Below the pieces are notes generated by a model. It searched no databases. It had not been told where the DNA came from and saw nothing but the letters and a program-made list of their open reading frames with translations. This document shows positions 8,705 through 15,755 of a stretch of DNA of 64,000 nt, piece by piece (within the stretch, counting starts at the first letter, position 1; every line of letters starts with the position of its first letter). This stretch comes from JAUIBE01 sp035267185 (lineage in GTDB: Bacteria > Pseudomonadota > Gammaproteobacteria > Xanthomonadales > SZUA-36). A program made the translations under genes and the position numbers. The DNA lies in the NCBI GenBank assembly GCA_035267185.1, contig DATFLY010000077.1:45534-109533 (forward strand), given 5' to 3'.

Positions 8705-9529
8705 TTAATCGGGGACTCCCGACAGCCAATAAAGGCTGTGCATGGCTGAAGCAGGAAAAGCCTTGCCATGGTCGGCTGCTTCAATAACCCTGAATTCCAC
8801 CTGCGAGGTGTCTGTTTTCCTGGTTTTTAGAAAATGCACCAGGCTGATCGCATTTTCGATAAATTCTGGTTCTTCATCTGCACCTACAGACACGAAGACA
8901 TTGGCATCTATCGATTCGGGAATTACTTTCGCGATGGGCTCATACTCATGGGCGAATTGTTCACCAAACAAAGTGGCCGGGCTACCTATGATGTAGTTCT
9001 TAAATGTTTCGGGCCGGGTTAATAGTATGTAACTGCCGAAGGTACCACTCACTGAATAACCAAAATAGCTGCGCCGGGCCGGGTCAGCCTTGTATTCAGA
9101 TTCCACATACCTAAACACGTCATTTTGAAAGAACGCCAGGTGTTCACTGGCCATTCCGGTCGGGTGCTCGTAATTCTCACCAGTGTATTTATTCGGCATG
9201 TAATCACGCATCCGGCTCTGCTGTGTCGGTATGTCCTTCTCCCAGGAAACACCAACCAGGATCGCGTCGCTGACCAGGTATTCGATGGAGCCTGAAATGA
9301 CTTCAATGTGCCAGAGCGCATCAGCGATGTAGATAACCGGATATGTTTTATCACCTTCGGGGTCGTAGTCTTCAGGCAGTTTTATGTATAGCTCGAAATC
9401 ACGACCTGTTGCGCTTTCTTCAATGGGCACAACCTGGATTGCCGGAATTTGAAGTGGTTTGGCTTGTGCTGCTGTTGCCCAGAACACCAGCAGCAACCAG
9501 ACAAGGATTGAGCATTGCCTGAGATTCAT
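8705..9529 (-). CDS. Exported esterase of the Fes/IroE-like alpha/beta-hydrolase group
   Basis: A signal peptide (ILVWLLLVFWATAAQA) precedes a 250-residue alpha/beta-hydrolase. YPVIYIADALWHIEV is the oxyanion-hole strand region, FGYSVSGTFGSY holds the nucleophile serine in G-x-S-x-S-G, and AADHGKAFP holds the catalytic histidine. The opening part FELYIKLPEDYDPEGDKTYPVIY is typical of esterase-D/enterochelin-esterase-like proteins (siderophore esterases, acyl esterases). No siderophore genes are nearby, so the substrate is open. It is distinct from the two esterases at 19.5-22.6 kb, which lack signal peptides. Confidence 0.82.
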   Translation of the reverse strand: MNLRQCSILVWLLLVFWATAAQAKPLQIPAIQVVPIEESATGRDFELYIKLPEDYDPEGDKTYPVIYIADALWHIEVISGSIEYLVSDAILVGVSWEKDIPTQQSRMRDYMPNKYTGENYEHPTGMASEHLAFFQNDVFRYVESEYKADPARRSYFGYSVSGTFGSYILLTRPETFKNYIIGSPATLFGEQFAHEYEPIAKVIPESIDANVFVSVGADEEPEFIENAISLVHFLKTRKTDTSQVEFRVIEAADHGKAFPASAMHSLYWLSGVPD

Positions 9530-9577
9530 TGAATTTGATCCCGTCGAATAATTGCTGTTTGGATAACAGTCATGATT

Positions 9578-10069
9578 CTATAAGCTGCCTTTTTCTTTTG
9601 CCTGCGATATAAGGTGACTAACAATGACCCATCGCCCATTGCGCTTTTGAAGCACTCGCAGGTGGTCGATGTGCCGGTCGCGCATTGTTTCACCTGAATC
9701 AGTCTGCTGTCCGGCTCTTACCAGTTGGCTCCGGATAACTGCCACTTCAGGGGTGAGGAAGGTGACATCTTCATACGTATTGCCCGCTGATGAACCGGCC
9801 ATCACGAAATCCAGGCTAAAGATAAACTCCAGCCCTTGTTGAAGCTCATCCCGGCCCTGGAAGCGATCCCCGAACGCGTTAGTCCAGTCGGTATCCTCAG
9901 CGTAGTCAGCGACAGCAAGAGCAGCATCCCGGGCCATCCACCCCTCGTTCCATGATTGAATAGTCCTGAGCACTGCCTCGTGTTCTCCCTCTGGAATGCT
10001 AACCTCCATGGAAAACGCGTGGTCAGTTATTGCGGCCGTGATTAGAAGGAAAAAAAGAACTTTCCGCAT
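9578..10069 (-). CDS. Exported SnoaL-like (DUF4440/SgcJ-EcaC type) protein
   Basis: Start chosen at the ATG at 10069 (MRKVLFFLLITAAITDHAFS) because GAGGTAA sits six bases before it and a clear signal peptide follows. The 140-residue mature domain reads WNEGWMARDAALAVADYAED, TDWTNAFGDRFQGRDEL and ends NGRWVIVSHLIS, the standard layout of NTF2-like proteins of the SgcJ/EcaC family. These are ligand-binding or small enzymes with no fixed reaction. A second member is at 45324-45803. Confidence 0.78.
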   Translation of the reverse strand: MRKVLFFLLITAAITDHAFSMEVSIPEGEHEAVLRTIQSWNEGWMARDAALAVADYAEDTDWTNAFGDRFQGRDELQQGLEFIFSLDFVMAGSSAGNTYEDVTFLTPEVAVIRSQLVRAGQQTDSGETMRDRHIDHLRVLQKRNGRWVIVSHLISQAKEKGSL

Positions 10070-10107
10070 TTTTGTTACCTCGTGAATTGAAAAACCCGCC
10101 AAATCCC

Positions 10108-10167
10108 GTCCATCGTCTGAATTAAAGGGTGCAAATCACGGCGTCCGCCTTGAATGGCGCATCATGA
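10108..10167 (-). repeat. attC-like recombination site (weak)
   Basis: The left arm GTCTGAATTAAAGGG and right arm GGCGTCCGCCTTGAATGG match the arms of the better attC sites further on, with about 15 bases between them. The outer boxes are degenerate. The stop codon of the adjoining 90-residue gene (10162) falls in the outer box, as in typical cassettes. Confidence 0.45.
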
Positions 10168-10434
10168 AGCACGCTTTAATTTTGTCGCAGATACCCAGGC
10201 CATGGCCGCAATTGACACGGGTGCGAAGAGCAAGAACAAAGGCCAAAGCCAACTGAAGAGAGTTTCAAAGACAATATTCCAGTTTGTGCCTGCGCCGCTA
10301 CGAAATATACCGGCTGGATTTTCCCACCAATCCCAGAAAGTTGGCACCGCAGACACCAATAACGCAGCCAGGAACCCTGATGACAAACCCCATGCTGCGA
10401 ATTGGGTCCAATTCTTCAATTGAATTGCCTGCAT
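10162..10434 (-). CDS. Small two-helix membrane protein
   Basis: The 90-residue protein has two hydrophobic segments, WGLSSGFLAALLVSAVPTFW and LFSWLWPLFLLFAPVSIAAM, joined by a loop rich in W, N and G. I prefer the ATG at 10434; a GTG two codons earlier is possible and neither has a good ribosome-binding site. The family is unknown. It follows the 141-residue gene by 15 bp without an attC site between them, so both may travel in one cassette. Confidence 0.6.
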   Translation of the reverse strand: MQAIQLKNWTQFAAWGLSSGFLAALLVSAVPTFWDWWENPAGIFRSGAGTNWNIVFETLFSWLWPLFLLFAPVSIAAMAWVSATKLKRAS

Positions 10435-10449
10435 GCACACGCCAGGAAT

Positions 10450-10875
10450 TTATTCTCCATGCTTTGGAATTGGGTCAAGATCAGGCTGAACAAACTCAGC
10501 GCGCGCCTGATCAGAGAACAAAACCTCAGCTGAGTAATGAGTCATCATTATGTTTTTATCGAGCATTTCCGGGTTTCTATCGATGAAATCGTCCGCTGAA
10601 TTCGAATTTCCGGTTTTATTCATGAAATGATGAACGGCCAGGATCCATGCCTTTGTTATCGTCTCATGATATTTCGAGGGATCGACACCATTATGAATAA
10701 GAAATCGATTCAAGGTTTCTCGCATCAGTTCTGCAGATTGATCAGGATTGGTTTCTGCCAGGTAAATATAAGCCAGGCGCAAATGAGCGCGATGATTAAA
10801 ATCGGAAGCTGATAGCTCACATGATTCGACTTGGTTTTTAAACTCAATGTCGGCTTTGCTGGTTTCGAATTTCAT
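10450..10875 (-). CDS. Conserved-looking cytoplasmic protein, unknown function
   Basis: The 141-residue protein is helical and soluble. The stretch FNHRAHLRLAYIYLAE followed by MRETLNRFLIHNG and KYHETITKAWILAVHHFM, rich in His and aromatic residues, is a pattern I have seen in uncharacterised bacterial proteins, but I cannot name a family. The start ATG is followed by even codon use. It is flanked upstream by a possible attC site at 10897-10954 and is probably a cassette gene. Confidence 0.65.
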   Translation of the reverse strand: MKFETSKADIEFKNQVESCELSASDFNHRAHLRLAYIYLAETNPDQSAELMRETLNRFLIHNGVDPSKYHETITKAWILAVHHFMNKTGNSNSADDFIDRNPEMLDKNIMMTHYSAEVLFSDQARAEFVQPDLDPIPKHGE

Positions 10876-10896
10876 ATCTGAAAAATTCCAAAAAAT

Positions 10897-10954
10897 GTTT
10901 AACGCGGATTTTAGCGGCGCTCTTTATGGGGTTCGCCTTACATGATTGATCATG
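10897..10954 (-). repeat. attC-like recombination site (weak)
   Basis: GTTTAAC fits the RYYYAAC outer box exactly and TTAGCGGCGC resembles the inner left arm; the right arm GCCTTACATGATTGATCATGC parallels the right arm of the strong site at 15007-15132. It lies just behind the stop of the four-helix protein at 10962, where an attC site is expected. Confidence 0.45.
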
Positions 10955-10961
10955 CAGCGAC

Positions 10962-11345
10962 CTACGCATATTTGTAAACCACGTTTGGCAACAAGAAGAT
11001 CCAGAGCAAAAACAGCATCCAAATATGACCGGTCAGCAAATTATAATCCGCGAACAACCTGCTCCATGTATGTCCAACCACAAAATGGCCAAACCCAAAT
11101 TCGAAAATGATCGTCATTAACAGCCATGCGCCACCGATAATCCAGGCTTGATGAGACGATTCGATCGGCCAAAACCGATGAAGAAATGCAACAAACAGTC
11201 CACTGAGGATAACTGCAGTGACGGTTGATATTTGATGAGCGGCCAGCTCAGATACAAACCTGCCGTAGGTAAATTGTCGAATGACCCCATTGACAATGGC
11301 GATCACGGCTAATGCGAACCAGGCGATTGTATAGGGCAATGACAC
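10962..11345 (-). CDS. Four-helix membrane protein, cassette gene
   Basis: The 127-residue protein has four hydrophobic segments: YTIAWFALAVIAIVNGVI, STVTAVILSGLFVAFLH, WIIGGAWLLMTIIFEFGFGH and LTGHIWMLFLLWIFLLPNVVY. The start is a GTG at 11345. I do not recognise the family, although the WxLMTIIFEFGFGH motif looks conserved. An attC site stands on each side (10897-10954 and 11357-11502), which makes it a clear gene-cassette candidate. Confidence 0.65.
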   Translation of the reverse strand: MSLPYTIAWFALAVIAIVNGVIRQFTYGRFVSELAAHQISTVTAVILSGLFVAFLHRFWPIESSHQAWIIGGAWLLMTIIFEFGFGHFVVGHTWSRLFADYNLLTGHIWMLFLLWIFLLPNVVYKYA

Positions 11346-11356
11346 GGGTTGCGTCT

Positions 11357-11502
11357 ACCTGACGTCTGAATTAAGCAGGGCAGGCGGAATCAGGATTGCA
11401 GATTTCGCCTGGCGAAAAAACGGCCGAGTGAAGCCGCCTGTGGCCTTCAGGGCGTCCCCGGCAGAGACTTTGCGGCTGCTGTCCTTAAAAGTTTTGCTAT
11501 GT
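11357..11502 (-). repeat. attC recombination site
   Basis: A 146-bp site between the ABM-domain gene and the membrane protein gene. The left arm TCTGAATTAAGCAGGGCAGG and the right arm GCTGTCCTTAAAAGTTTTGC are imperfectly complementary. The inner part is similar to the sites at 15007 and 13901 (GAAGCCGCCTGTGGCC-type stem), so the three are of one kind. Confidence 0.7.
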
Positions 11503-11525
11503 GAAACAAGAAAAATACGTCCCTG

Positions 11526-11840
11526 TTACTTGCCGCTGAAAAAACCAATATGATTTTCAGACACGGTATAAGCCTCACAATTGCTGTCTAATTCCTCGTA
11601 TTGACGACCTATCACCTTTTTCATCGCAGAAAATGCAGATGATGATTGCCAAAAATCAATTGTGACAAATCTGTTCGGATGATCAACATCTTGTATGAGA
11701 TCCGTTTTGATAAAGCCATGACATTTGCTAAATAGCTTGACCCATAATCCATTCGAGCCGTAAGCGCGAATAAAATCACCCTGGTAATCTTCCTGGACTT
11801 CGTATTCCCAAATGCTTTGGAACGTGGCTTTGGAGGTCAC
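11526..11840 (-). CDS. Antibiotic-biosynthesis-monooxygenase-like (ABM) fold protein
   Basis: The 104-residue sequence (FQSIWEYEVQEDYQGDFIRAY, then LFSKCHGFIKTDLIQDVDHP, RFVTIDFWQSSSAFSAM) has the ferredoxin-like dimeric barrel pattern of ABM-domain proteins: first strand with WEY, helix, second strand, and the FWxSxxAF segment. A GTG start at 11840 has AAGGAGCG six bases before it. ABM proteins are mono-oxygenases, haem-degrading enzymes or of unknown function. It is a single-gene cassette between attC sites at 11357-11502 and 11862-12043. Confidence 0.7.
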   Translation of the reverse strand: MTSKATFQSIWEYEVQEDYQGDFIRAYGSNGLWVKLFSKCHGFIKTDLIQDVDHPNRFVTIDFWQSSSAFSAMKKVIGRQYEELDSNCEAYTVSENHIGFFSGK

Positions 11841-11861
11841 TTATCGCTCCTTATGAATTTC

Positions 11862-12043
11862 ACATAACGTCTGATTAAGGGACGCCATTTATGGCATCTC
11901 CCTGTAATGAGTTGATAGGCGGCTGACCCTGCCGAAGGCACCCACTTCGAACCGGGATTACGTCCCCTGCGTTGAGGATCCCGTTCAGTAGATTGAGCCA
12001 TTCGTTGAGAGCAGGAGCCGTCCTATTGACAAGCTTGTTATGT
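11862..12043 (-). repeat. attC recombination site, long
   Basis: The outer boxes ACATAAC (11862) and GTTATGT (12037) are perfect complements. The left arm TCTGATTAAGGGACGCC matches the other sites, and the right arm has CCGTCCTATTGACAAGC. The 182-bp length is long, so an insertion or a fusion of two sites is possible. The stop codon of the RidA gene lies inside the right outer box. Confidence 0.65.
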
Positions 12044-12430
12044 GCAATCTTTAACTGCTGTAGCAACAATTTTTACTTTTCCATTGAACGGTAACCTGGC
12101 GGCTTCATACACAGTTCTGGCAGGTCTTCTGCCTTTCGGGAATAGTGAAATATACAGGTCATTTACTTCATCCAGTTCAGACAAGTCGGAAAATGCAATA
12201 TCAATATAGGCAATCTCTGTTTTAGCGAAGCCAGCAGCATCCAAAGCAGCAAATACATTTTTAAACGCTAAAGCTGCTTCTTCAGAAATAGTGCCTTCCA
12301 CATAGTCGCCCTTCTCATTGACAGACAGCTGCCCACTAACAAAGCACATATTACCCACTACAGCAGCATGACTTATTGGGTTGGACCATCTGGGCAGTCC
12401 TGGCCCGGTTTCGATAAATTTACGAGTCAT
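12038..12430 (-). CDS. RidA-family protein (Rid/YjgF/UK114)
   Basis: The 130-residue protein has the RidA signature: ISHAAVVGNMCFVSGQLSV, EEAALAFKNVFAALDAAGF, and the C-terminal ARTVYEAARLPFNGKVKIVA with the conserved arginine (PAR) that binds the 2-imino acid. RidA proteins hydrolyse reactive enamines/imines made by PLP enzymes or have related unknown roles. A lack of the classical G-x-x-x-x-x-E-C-x-A ending means a subfamily other than RidA proper. It sits between two attC sites as a cassette gene and stops inside one of them. Confidence 0.82.
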   Translation of the reverse strand: MTRKFIETGPGLPRWSNPISHAAVVGNMCFVSGQLSVNEKGDYVEGTISEEAALAFKNVFAALDAAGFAKTEIAYIDIAFSDLSELDEVNDLYISLFPKGRRPARTVYEAARLPFNGKVKIVATAVKDCT

Positions 12431-12451
12431 GGTAGAAAAGTCCCGGATTGA

Positions 12452-12509
12452 ATATAACGTTTCGGTTCAGCGGCGGGGCACCGTCCACGTCCGCTGCAAC
12501 CGGTTGCCA
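12452..12509 (-). repeat. attC recombination site, short and well formed
   Basis: This is a compact 58-bp site. Inner arms GGTTCAGCGGCG and CGTCCGCTGCAACC pair almost perfectly with one unpaired G on one arm, the extrahelical base that defines attC polarity. Outer boxes are ATATAAC and GTTGCCA. It lies between the amidohydrolase stop (12523) and the RidA start (12430), as expected for a cassette boundary. Confidence 0.78.
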
Positions 12510-12522
12510 GGCATTTGCCCAG

Positions 12523-13875
12523 TCACGGGAGGAGATTCTTGTAAATTGCCCCGTCCTTCATGATCACGACGAAGTTCCTGGCTGGATCCGCGACCAGATT
12601 GATGTCGGTCAGGGGGTCACCGTCCACGAGCAGCAGGTCAGCTAAAGCATCTTCCTGTACGATGCCGAGCTTGCCGGTATAGGGACTTCGAAGTCCGGAC
12701 AGCGTGAGCAATTCGGCATTGCCAGCCGTCGCCATCCTCAGCACCTCAGCAGGCGAATACCAACGAACCATTTTCGCAAGTAGCTCGCCTTGTCTGGTCG
12801 CAGCCTCCGCGCTGAACAGAATATCGGTACCCCACGCCGTCTTGATATTGAATTTCCTGGCGAAGCTGTAGGCGGTGTTTGTGCCGGAATACATCTCAAG
12901 CTGCTTGGCGCGGTTCGGTGAACCTTCAGGGAACCGCGACTTGCCGTCGTCCGTGAACGGCTGCAAGCTCCACCACACGCCCTTCTCAGCCATCAGTTTG
13001 GCGGTCGGTTCATCGAGCAGCTGGCCATGGTCGATGCACTTGACCCCGGCCTCAATCGCCTGCCGCACAGCGCGTGGAGTGTATGCGTGGACGGTGACGT
13101 AGGTACCCCAGTTCTCGGCAGCCTCCACCGCGGCGCGGATCTCGGGAACCGTATATTGCGTCACGTCGAGCGGATCGAAGCTGGACGATACGCCGCCGCC
13201 CGCCATCAACTTGATCTGCGACGCCCCCAGTGCGAGTTGCTCGCGCGCTCGCAACCTCACGGCGTCGGGACTATCGGCGATTGCCGAGCCGCCAACCCGT
13301 TCGCTGTACGTAAAGTCGCCCGGACGCGCCGGGAGGTCATTCGGCAATCGAAAGTCGCCGTGGCCGCCACTCTGTGAGATGAAGGCGCCCGACGGCCAGA
13401 TTCGTGGCCCAGGCACCAGTCCTGCGTCAATGCCTCGCTTCAGGCCAAATGCCGGACCGCCCAAATCCCGGATGCTGGTGAAGCCGCGCAGCAACATGTC
13501 CTTTGCAGCCTTCACGGCAGCGACGTTAATAAAACCAATGTCGCCGGTGAGCACTGTTACCTGTGATACTGACTCGAACATGATGTGGGTGTGCGCATCG
13601 ATCAGGCCAGGCATGAGCGTGCGTCCGCCGCCTTGCAGCCGTGTCAGCGACATCGCGGGCGGGTCAGCAATGGGAGCACTGGAGATCACCTTGATGGTAT
13701 TGCCCACCACCAAAACGTTTGTCGGAGCCGAAAGCCTATCCGAGGTTCCGTCAAAAACGCGGACATTCTCGAACACCACCCCAGTGGGCGGAGGAGCCTG
13801 GGCCAGGGCCGCTGGCGAAGCGGCAATGGTGAGGGAGAGTAGTGCCGCAGTGAAAATCCAGGAAGTTTGTCTCAT
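12523..13875 (-). CDS. Exported metal-dependent amidohydrolase
   Basis: A signal peptide (FTAALLSLTIAASPAALA) precedes a 425-residue amidohydrolase-superfamily TIM barrel. LMPGLIDAHTHIMFES holds the HxH metal site near residue 95, QIKLMAGGG is the likely lysine strand, TVHAYTPRAVRQAIEAG and IDHGQLLDE give two more histidines, and AWGTDILFS gives the catalytic aspartate. This order fits the imidazolonepropionase/prolidase-like group (Xaa-Pro dipeptidase-type lipoproteins). Substrate is unassigned. At 450 residues it is unusually large for a cassette gene, yet attC sites stand on both sides (12452-12509 and 13901-14028). Confidence 0.85.
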   Translation of the reverse strand: MRQTSWIFTAALLSLTIAASPAALAQAPPPTGVVFENVRVFDGTSDRLSAPTNVLVVGNTIKVISSAPIADPPAMSLTRLQGGGRTLMPGLIDAHTHIMFESVSQVTVLTGDIGFINVAAVKAAKDMLLRGFTSIRDLGGPAFGLKRGIDAGLVPGPRIWPSGAFISQSGGHGDFRLPNDLPARPGDFTYSERVGGSAIADSPDAVRLRAREQLALGASQIKLMAGGGVSSSFDPLDVTQYTVPEIRAAVEAAENWGTYVTVHAYTPRAVRQAIEAGVKCIDHGQLLDEPTAKLMAEKGVWWSLQPFTDDGKSRFPEGSPNRAKQLEMYSGTNTAYSFARKFNIKTAWGTDILFSAEAATRQGELLAKMVRWYSPAEVLRMATAGNAELLTLSGLRSPYTGKLGIVQEDALADLLLVDGDPLTDINLVADPARNFVVIMKDGAIYKNLLP

Positions 13876-13900
13876 GTTTCTCTCTGTGCTTGCTTGAATT

Positions 13901-14028
13901 GCCTAACGTTGGAGTTAACCAGCGCAGGCGAGAATGAGGTTACGACTTTGGCGGAACCAAAGCAGTGGCCGAATGAAGCCGTTGCGCGTGCCATTTATGG
14001 CGCGTCCGTCCTGAATGATTTGTTGTAC
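13901..14028 (-). repeat. attC recombination site
   Basis: GCCTAAC (13901-13907) is a perfect RYYYAAC box and GTTGTAC (14022-14028) the partner. The 128-bp site has left arm GGAGTTAACCAGCGCAGGCG and right arm GCGTCCGTCCTGAATGATTT. It is closely similar along its length to the site at 15007-15132. Confidence 0.8.
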
Positions 14029-14131
14029 AGCACTGCTTTCATATATTTACTATGCCGACAAAATCGAACATGACGGCCGCGTGCTTCCTGGGCTTTTGTG
14101 CGTCGAGCGCTTATCCACCACCCCCGATACC

Positions 14132-14944
14132 CTACAGCTTGTGTGCAGCGAAGAACCGAGCGAGTCCCTTGGCAAGGGCGCCTGGATTCACGTACGGAAG
14201 CCCGTGGTTTGCCTCAGGAACGATCAGTTCTTCAGAGTGCGCAATCCATTGCCTGAGTATGGTGTGACCTTCTTGAAACATGGGAGTTGACTCGCTGCCG
14301 ACAACCGCCAGCACCGGCTGTTGAATTCTCCCGGCCTCGTTGGCGGTGAAGCGCCAGCCCATCAGTGATGGAAACTCATTCTGAAACAAGGCATCGAGGT
14401 CGGACACCGCCATGTCAAAGGCACCACTTGGCAAGTATTTATCAAGGTACTGATGAAATTCCGGCCCCACTACAGCTGTGAGGAAAGCTTCGACCGCAGC
14501 AACACGATGGCCGCACTCGTACATTTCTTTGCGGATTGCTTCCACTCCTTCCAGGAACATCGGCCATGACGGAACCGATGGTATAGGAGGCTCGAGGAGC
14601 GCCAGGCTATGCACCTCCGCTGGAGAATCCAAAGCCCATTGCAGCGCGACAGCAGCGCCGTAGGAGTGCCCAAGGATATGGGCTCGTGGTATCTCGAGGT
14701 GATAAAGCAAGGCGCGCCCATCGGCAGCCTGCTGCGCGATCGTGTAGGGAGCGCTGACGCGGGCACTGTTCGCGAAGCCCCGGCGGTGATAGGAGATCAC
14801 GCAATACGAGTTGGAAATAGCCGGCTCGACACACAAAGGTGCGTTTGAATCCGCGAGAATGCCACCATGGATCAGTAGTAGCGGATCTCCAGATCCTTGC
14901 ACTTGATATTCGATCTTTCCGCCATTGAGTTCTACGTGATTCAA
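14132..14944 (-). CDS. Alpha/beta-fold hydrolase
   Basis: The 270-residue soluble protein has GDPLLLIHGGILADS (oxyanion hole), ILGHSYGAAVAL with the nucleophile serine near residue 96 and PEANHGLPYVNPG with the catalytic histidine near 250. These are the classic epoxide-hydrolase/ester-hydrolase features; no cap-specific motif fixes a substrate. The TTG start at 14944 is preceded by TAGGAGCG at a good distance. attC sites lie before and behind, although 103 bp of unassigned DNA (14029-14131) separate its stop from the downstream site. Confidence 0.83.
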   Translation of the reverse strand: MNHVELNGGKIEYQVQGSGDPLLLIHGGILADSNAPLCVEPAISNSYCVISYHRRGFANSARVSAPYTIAQQAADGRALLYHLEIPRAHILGHSYGAAVALQWALDSPAEVHSLALLEPPIPSVPSWPMFLEGVEAIRKEMYECGHRVAAVEAFLTAVVGPEFHQYLDKYLPSGAFDMAVSDLDALFQNEFPSLMGWRFTANEAGRIQQPVLAVVGSESTPMFQEGHTILRQWIAHSEELIVPEANHGLPYVNPGALAKGLARFFAAHKL

Positions 14945-15006
14945 CTGTGTGCGCTCCTATCTGAATTTTGGAGGGTCCCGATGCTTTTCGCCACAACCAT
15001 GAGACT

Positions 15007-15132
15007 GTACAACGTTTGAATTAAGCAGCGCAGGCGAGTATGAGGTTGCGACTTTGGCAGAGCCAAAGCAGTGGCCGAATGAAGCCATTGCGCGTGCCAT
15101 TTATGGCGTCCGACTTGAATGATTTGTTATGT
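15007..15132 (-). repeat. attC recombination site, well formed
   Basis: Read on the coding strand, ACATAACAAATCATTCAAG begins and GCTTAATTCAAACGTTGTAC ends the 126-bp site. Both arms match the well-known aadA-type attC arms almost base for base (ATTCAAG versus CTTAATTC, with the extra unpaired base). A long imperfect stem fills the middle. It directly abuts the stop codon of the GDT1-like gene at 15136. Confidence 0.85.
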
Positions 15133-15135
15133 GTC

Positions 15136-15408
15136 TCAAGCCCTCACCAATGTAAAGACCCCGATGAGTATGAATCCCACTCCAGCAACATAGTGCAGGT
15201 ACTTCTCATCAATGTATTCCGATAACAGACTGCCCGCCAGGACACCAATCGCAGCAGCAACAATCAGTGCAGCTGACGCAGCTATGAAGACTGTGTATTT
15301 ACTAATCTCCTTATCGGCCGCAAAGAGCATAGTCGCCAGCTGAGTCTTATCGCCAAGCTCGGCAATGAAGACTGTAGCAAAAACCGTTAGAAAAATTTTC
15401 CAATCCAT
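15136..15408 (-). CDS. Half-size TMEM165/GDT1 (UPF0016) membrane protein
   Basis: The 90-residue protein has three hydrophobic segments and one copy of the family signature E-x-G-D-K-T (AELGDKTQLATMLFA) near residue 18. Full-length members have two such repeats in about 200 residues; here only one is present, so function requires a homodimer or a partner. Known family members (MneA, yeast Gdt1) move Mn2+ or Ca2+ across membranes. Its ATG overlaps the stop of the relic frame at 15408-15680 in a TGATG arrangement. attC sites flank it on the downstream side and probably upstream. Confidence 0.82.
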   Translation of the reverse strand: MDWKIFLTVFATVFIAELGDKTQLATMLFAADKEISKYTVFIAASAALIVAAAIGVLAGSLLSEYIDEKYLHYVAGVGFILIGVFTLVRA

Positions 15409-15680
15409 CAGGGGCTACTTAAGAGCACACATAACAACCATCCGCTCAGCAACGGCAGAAGGCCGTCGGTTTTCTCCTCGACCAGTTTTACAACGTCGGT
15501 GAGGCTCTTATAGTGCCAACCCTCAGTAGCCGCCGGTGGCTGTGCTGATGATGTTCCACCCCACAGATCCGTTCCGGATACGAGCATTGCACCACCACCG
15601 AACGCCGCCAGAAGCTCCCGGCGCGTAATACAGGGGTTGCTATTGCTGGGCTTTTCTATGCCTATTTGAACGATCCTTTC
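15408..15680 (-). pseudogene. N-terminal relic of a Tat-type exported protein, perhaps an amidase
   Basis: This covers most of the 315-bp gap between two cassette genes. The open frame has no ordinary start codon at its beginning. It reads ITRRELLAAFGGGAMLVSG, a twin-arginine-like leader, then SSAQPPAATEGWHYKSLTDV and VKLVEEKTDG, which resembles the first residues of exported amidase-signature proteins, and then degenerates into what looks like attC-derived sequence (half-site ACATAAC at 15429) before a stop that overlaps the next ATG. An internal ATG at 15587 would give 59 residues. The amidase identity is tentative; the truncation is plain. Confidence 0.5.
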
Positions 15681-15709
15681 TTAAGAGTGGGAGGCCGGGT
15701 TGGACTGAC

Positions 15710-15755
15710 ATCTAACGTCGGAATTAAGGGGCGCTATTTATAGCGTCGGCAAGTA
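15710..15755 (-). repeat. attC-like recombination site (partial)
   Basis: ATCTAAC (15710) is a good outer box and is followed by TCGGAATTAAGGGGCGC, matching the left arms of the other sites, and by a TATTTATAGCGTC stem. The far outer box is not clear. The stop of the adjacent DUF6090-like gene lies in the left arm, so its last residues are encoded by the site. Confidence 0.5.
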
